Of a stretch of 64,000 nt of DNA, positions 61,141 to 64,000 are shown piece after piece. How positions within the stretch are numbered: position 1 is the first letter of the stretch; each line of letters begins with the position of its first letter. Under the pieces are notes generated by a model that was not told where the DNA came from, made no database searches, and saw only the letters and a list, made by a program, of their open reading frames with translations. Source of the DNA: G963665925 sp963678925 (lineage in GTDB: Bacteria > Bacillota > Clostridia > Peptostreptococcales > Acidaminobacteraceae); contig OY787533.1 of NCBI GenBank assembly GCA_963678925.1, forward strand, positions 3,658,001 to 3,722,000. Reading direction: 5' to 3'. The position numbers and the translations under genes were made by a program.

Positions 61141-61993
61141 GCTTAAACCCTACATTATGCTCGCACCCGTCATGGCCCTTGTTCTGGGCGTATTCGTTGG
61201 CGGATTGATGATGGGTCTAATGCAGAGCTTGGGGTATTTTCCCGCCATAGGCATGAGGACCTTTACGCTGGATTATTATAAGCAGGTAATAACAAATCCA
61301 GATTTCATGACCTCATTGAGCTTCAGTCTCTATATCTCACTTATATCCAGTGTTCTTGCCCTTATCTTTGGCGTGGCACTGGCCTATTTGCTGATCAAGG
61401 GAAATTCAAAAAAACAGGTGGAAGAGATTTTGTACAAGCTGCCGATTATTGTACCGCATTCTGTTGCCGCACTGCTTGTCTATACGGTGTTTGCACAGAG
61501 TGGCATATTATCGCGCGTTCTTTTTCATCTGGGTTTAATAGCGACACCTGCAGAGATGCCTGCCTTCCTGTTCGATAGAACGGGAAGGGGCATCATTCTT
61601 GCGTATTTGTGGAAAGAGATTCCTTTTATTGCAATGGTGGTTTACAGCGTGTTGAAAAGCGTATGCAACAGACTGGAAGATGCGGCGCGCAATCTTGGGG
61701 CAGACGAATGGCAGATATTCAGATATGTTATCCTACCACTCATCGCACCAACGCTTGTATCCAACTTCATCATTATCTTTGCATTCTCCTTTGGAGCTTT
61801 TGAGGTGCCCTATCTGCTGGGACCAACAAGACCAAGGGCCCTGCCGATACTGGCTTTTGTTGAGTATACCAACCCGGATTTGGCCCATCGCCCCTATACC
61901 ATGTCGATCAATATGATCTTGACATTCATTTCGCTCGGCTTTGTGGGTGTGATTTCGCTGCTTTTCAGGCGTATTTTCAAATATAAGATATAA
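61133..61993 (+). CDS. ABC transporter permease (YnjC N-terminal half-like)
   Basis: 286 aa with six helices and the EAA loop LEDAARNLGADEWQIFRYVILPLIAPTL. E. coli YnjC is one long chain, as I recall; here its halves are separate proteins (this and 62095). GTG 61133 overlaps the end of the binding-protein gene by 8 nt. Confidence 0.83.
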   Translation: MSRLKPYIMLAPVMALVLGVFVGGLMMGLMQSLGYFPAIGMRTFTLDYYKQVITNPDFMTSLSFSLYISLISSVLALIFGVALAYLLIKGNSKKQVEEILYKLPIIVPHSVAALLVYTVFAQSGILSRVLFHLGLIATPAEMPAFLFDRTGRGIILAYLWKEIPFIAMVVYSVLKSVCNRLEDAARNLGADEWQIFRYVILPLIAPTLVSNFIIIFAFSFGAFEVPYLLGPTRPRALPILAFVEYTNPDLAHRPYTMSINMILTFISLGFVGVISLLFRRIFKYKI

Positions 61994-62094
61994 CCCAGAT
62001 TATTCACGCGATTCACACAGGAGCTCAAGTGTCCTTGTGGCGTCTTGGTCTTCATGGGTGAATTTCATGAATAGTCTGGATTTGAGGTGATAAA

Positions 62095-62898
62095 ATGAAC
62101 AGAAAAGCACTAATGAACTTTATGCTGTACACACTTCTGATGTGTCTGGTGCTCCCCCTTATGATCATAGTCATATGGGCCTTTGCACGATCGTGGGCAT
62201 GGCCCAATTTACTGCCTGAGGACTGGGGCCTGAGAAGCTTCAAGTATTTGCTGGATCCGCGTACAAAATCGTGGAAGATAGCCGTGACAAGCATCAGCAT
62301 ATCGGCGTGGGTGATGCTGCTGACACTGGCAATCAGCATTCCAGCTGGGAAGGCTCTCGGACAGTATTCTTTTCGGGGCAAGGGACTGGTGAAGACCCTT
62401 GTGCTTGCGCCGCTTGTTGTGCCAGCCATATCAGTTGCCATGGGCATACACGTGACCTTTATCAAGCTGGGGCTTGCCAACAGGATTTCCGGTGTGGTGG
62501 TCATGCATATGCTTATTGCCATGCCTTACGGGGTTCGTATATTCACCAATTACTTTGAGGTGATGGGAAACAGACTGGAGGAAAGTGCAAAAAACCTGGG
62601 CGCCAAGCACCATCAGGTATTTTTTCATGTGACCCTTCCAATGATCGCGCCCGCGGTTGCTTCGGCGGGAAGCCTGATGTTCATTGTATCCCTGAGCCAG
62701 TATCTGCTGACATTTCTTATTGGAGGCGGCAGGGTCATGACCATTTCCATGGTGATGATGCCCTATATTCAAAGTGGAGATAGAATGATGGCTTCAGTAT
62801 ATAGCCTGACATTCATTATGATGACGCTGGTGGTTCTTCTTGCGGTTGAACGAAGTATGAAGGCGTTTTATAAAGGCGAGAATTTTTTCATAGTATAA
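62095..62898 (+). CDS. ABC transporter permease (YnjC C-terminal half-like)
   Basis: 267 aa, six helices, EAA loop LEESAKNLGAKHHQVFFHVTLPMIAPAV. It pairs with the permease at 61133. The approximately 100-bp gap before it holds no gene. GAGGTGATAAA precedes ATG. Confidence 0.83.
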   Translation: MNRKALMNFMLYTLLMCLVLPLMIIVIWAFARSWAWPNLLPEDWGLRSFKYLLDPRTKSWKIAVTSISISAWVMLLTLAISIPAGKALGQYSFRGKGLVKTLVLAPLVVPAISVAMGIHVTFIKLGLANRISGVVVMHMLIAMPYGVRIFTNYFEVMGNRLEESAKNLGAKHHQVFFHVTLPMIAPAVASAGSLMFIVSLSQYLLTFLIGGGRVMTISMVMMPYIQSGDRMMASVYSLTFIMMTLVVLLAVERSMKAFYKGENFFIV

Positions 62899-62907
62899 GA
62901 GGCGTTT

Positions 62908-63948
62908 ATGAGCAGTATAAAAGTTGAAAACATAACAAAAAAATACGATGAAACACAAGTGCTTAAAAATATATCTTTTGAAGTCAACGAAGGTGAGATG
63001 GTTTCGCTGGTTGGCCCTTCGGGAAGCGGGAAGACGACAACTCTCAGACTCCTTGCAGGACTTCTCGAACCGACATCCGGGGAAATTTTCATAGACGGAA
63101 AGAACTCTGGAACTATGACGAGCAGAGATCGGGGGACGGTCATTGTCTTTCAGGACTATGCCCTATTTCCGCATATGTCGGTTCTTGAGAACATCACATT
63201 CGGACTCAAGGTCCGTGGGGTGGCCCAAGGTGTCAGAAATGAAAAGGCCATGGCTCTCCTCGGACTCCTAAAAATGGACGGTTTTGAAAAGCGGTACCCG
63301 AGTGAGCTGTCAGGGGGGCAAAAGCAAAGGATTGCCTTAGCGCGTGCGCTTGCCATAGAGCCCAATGTCCTGCTTTTGGATGAGCCGTTTTCAAGCCTTG
63401 ATACACATCTGAGAAGCTCCATGCGTGCGCTCATTTCGGAACTGCAGCGCAAACTCAAAATCACTACAATACTTGTAACCCATGACACAGAAGAGGCACT
63501 TATGGTGTCTGACCGGGTTGCCGTTCTCCTTGATGGAAGGCTTGCCCAGTTTGGAACACCAAAAGCAGTCTACAAGAAACCCCTGCGCAGAGAAATCGCA
63601 CATTTCTTCGGTGACAACAATGAATTTGAATGCGATGTCGCGGACGGGTATGTTCATATGCCTGAGTCACGACTGAAAATAGATACGGATTATTCAGGCA
63701 AGGCCTATGCGGTATTCAGACGAGAATCTGTCACCATTCAGGGTGTCAGCTCTGGGCTCTGGAAAGGCAGAATTGTTGGCTGTGCTTATACAGGAAGTAC
63801 AACAATTTACGAAATCGAGACAGGGCAGGGCATCATAAAGTCGGTACAGGATGCCAATGGACCGTGGACTATCGGAGAGGACATATCTCTTTCGGTTCCA
63901 GAAAGCCAAGTGCTCGTTTACAGACACGACACAGGAGATTTACTATGA
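62908..63948 (+). CDS. ABC transporter ATPase (PotA/YnjD-like)
   Basis: 346 aa. Walker A GPSGSGKTT, Q-loop FQDYALFPHMSV, signature LSGGQKQRIALARALA, Walker B LLLDEPFSSLD, H-loop VTHDTEEALMVSDR, and a C-terminal TOBE-like regulatory domain (about 245-346). Cotranscribed with the permeases; its stop overlaps the next start by 4 nt. Confidence 0.9.
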   Translation: MSSIKVENITKKYDETQVLKNISFEVNEGEMVSLVGPSGSGKTTTLRLLAGLLEPTSGEIFIDGKNSGTMTSRDRGTVIVFQDYALFPHMSVLENITFGLKVRGVAQGVRNEKAMALLGLLKMDGFEKRYPSELSGGQKQRIALARALAIEPNVLLLDEPFSSLDTHLRSSMRALISELQRKLKITTILVTHDTEEALMVSDRVAVLLDGRLAQFGTPKAVYKKPLRREIAHFFGDNNEFECDVADGYVHMPESRLKIDTDYSGKAYAVFRRESVTIQGVSSGLWKGRIVGCAYTGSTTIYEIETGQGIIKSVQDANGPWTIGEDISLSVPESQVLVYRHDTGDLL

Positions 63949-64000
63949 TTTCCATTATTATTCCAACCTATAATGAGGAAAAGACCATAGCAGATACGCT
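63945..64000 (+). CDS. Family 2 glycosyltransferase, rSAM/selenodomain-associated type (partial)
   Basis: Only the first 18 complete codons are in the window: MISIIIPTYNEEKTIADT. This is the opening of family 2 glycosyltransferases and in particular of the group found beside radical-SAM and selenium-linked genes. Overlap with the ATPase gene shows it belongs to the sulfur/selenium operon. Confidence 0.7.
   Translation, partial: MISIIIPTYNEEKTIADT

Overview
The window looks like the chromosome of a strictly anaerobic, low-to-mid-GC Firmicute of the Clostridia type. The signs are strong AGGAGG-type ribosome binding sites, frequent TTG/GTG starts, Ptb-Buk butyrate fermentation genes, CcpA-like cre palindromes, ferredoxin-type redox enzymes, a biotin-dependent Na+-pumping decarboxylase and sulfur/selenium-associated genes. 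I saw no rRNA, tRNA, CRISPR array, insertion sequence or phage gene. Gene identities come from reading protein motifs, not from database searches.

Layout. 1-230: end of an unidentified gene with an in-frame TGA. 719-5392: branched-chain amino acid ABC transporter (livJHMGF). 5569-7481: two LysR regulators. 8174-32000: a large catabolic island with three MFS transporters, a multi-cluster NAD(P)H/ferredoxin flavoprotein with a small iron-sulfur partner, a fumarate-reductase-like flavoenzyme, an old-yellow-enzyme/dienoyl reductase, an HxlR regulator, an SDR, a hemerythrin-like sensor, a hydroxyacid dehydrogenase, a 6-oxocamphor-hydrolase-like crotonase, butyrate kinase, a BKACE C-C lyase, phosphate butyryltransferase, a third LysR and a thiolase. 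htpG sits inside it on the other strand. 32071-41069: mixed genes (flavinylated iron-sulfur membrane protein, c-di-GMP enzymes, AEC carrier, lipoprotein, SGNH hydrolase, PRPP synthetase). 41235-51085: a two-component sigma-54 system and a predicted malonate operon (class III CoA-transferase, MadLM transporter, four-subunit Na+-translocating decarboxylase). 51431-57225: NhaC-type antiporter, two paralogous amidohydrolases and a BTAD regulator. 57302-58171: nucleoside hydrolase. 58414-64000: split YeeE/TusA sulfur module, YnjBCD-type ABC transporter and the start of a glycosyltransferase.

How the parts may work together. The crotonase keeps the residues I recall as catalytic in 6-oxocamphor hydrolase and lacks the second enoyl-CoA hydratase glutamate, so it should open a cyclic beta-diketone. 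With the SDR or OYE reductase, the free-acid-type dehydrogenase, the BKACE lyase, thiolase and Ptb-Buk it could form a complete route from a reduced polyphenol ring (phloroglucinol or resorcinol type) to acetyl-CoA, butyrate and ATP. Promoter regions of this island share a 23-bp LysR-type box and cre-like palindromes, twice arranged as tandem pairs exactly 20 bp apart.

The second system is a malonate fermentation operon that appears to use free CoA thioesters, not the acyl-carrier protein of the known Mdc and Mad malonate decarboxylases. It carries a clear -24/-12 promoter, an upstream GGTAAC/GTTACC dyad that doubles as the terminator of the regulator gene, and a cre-like site between them.
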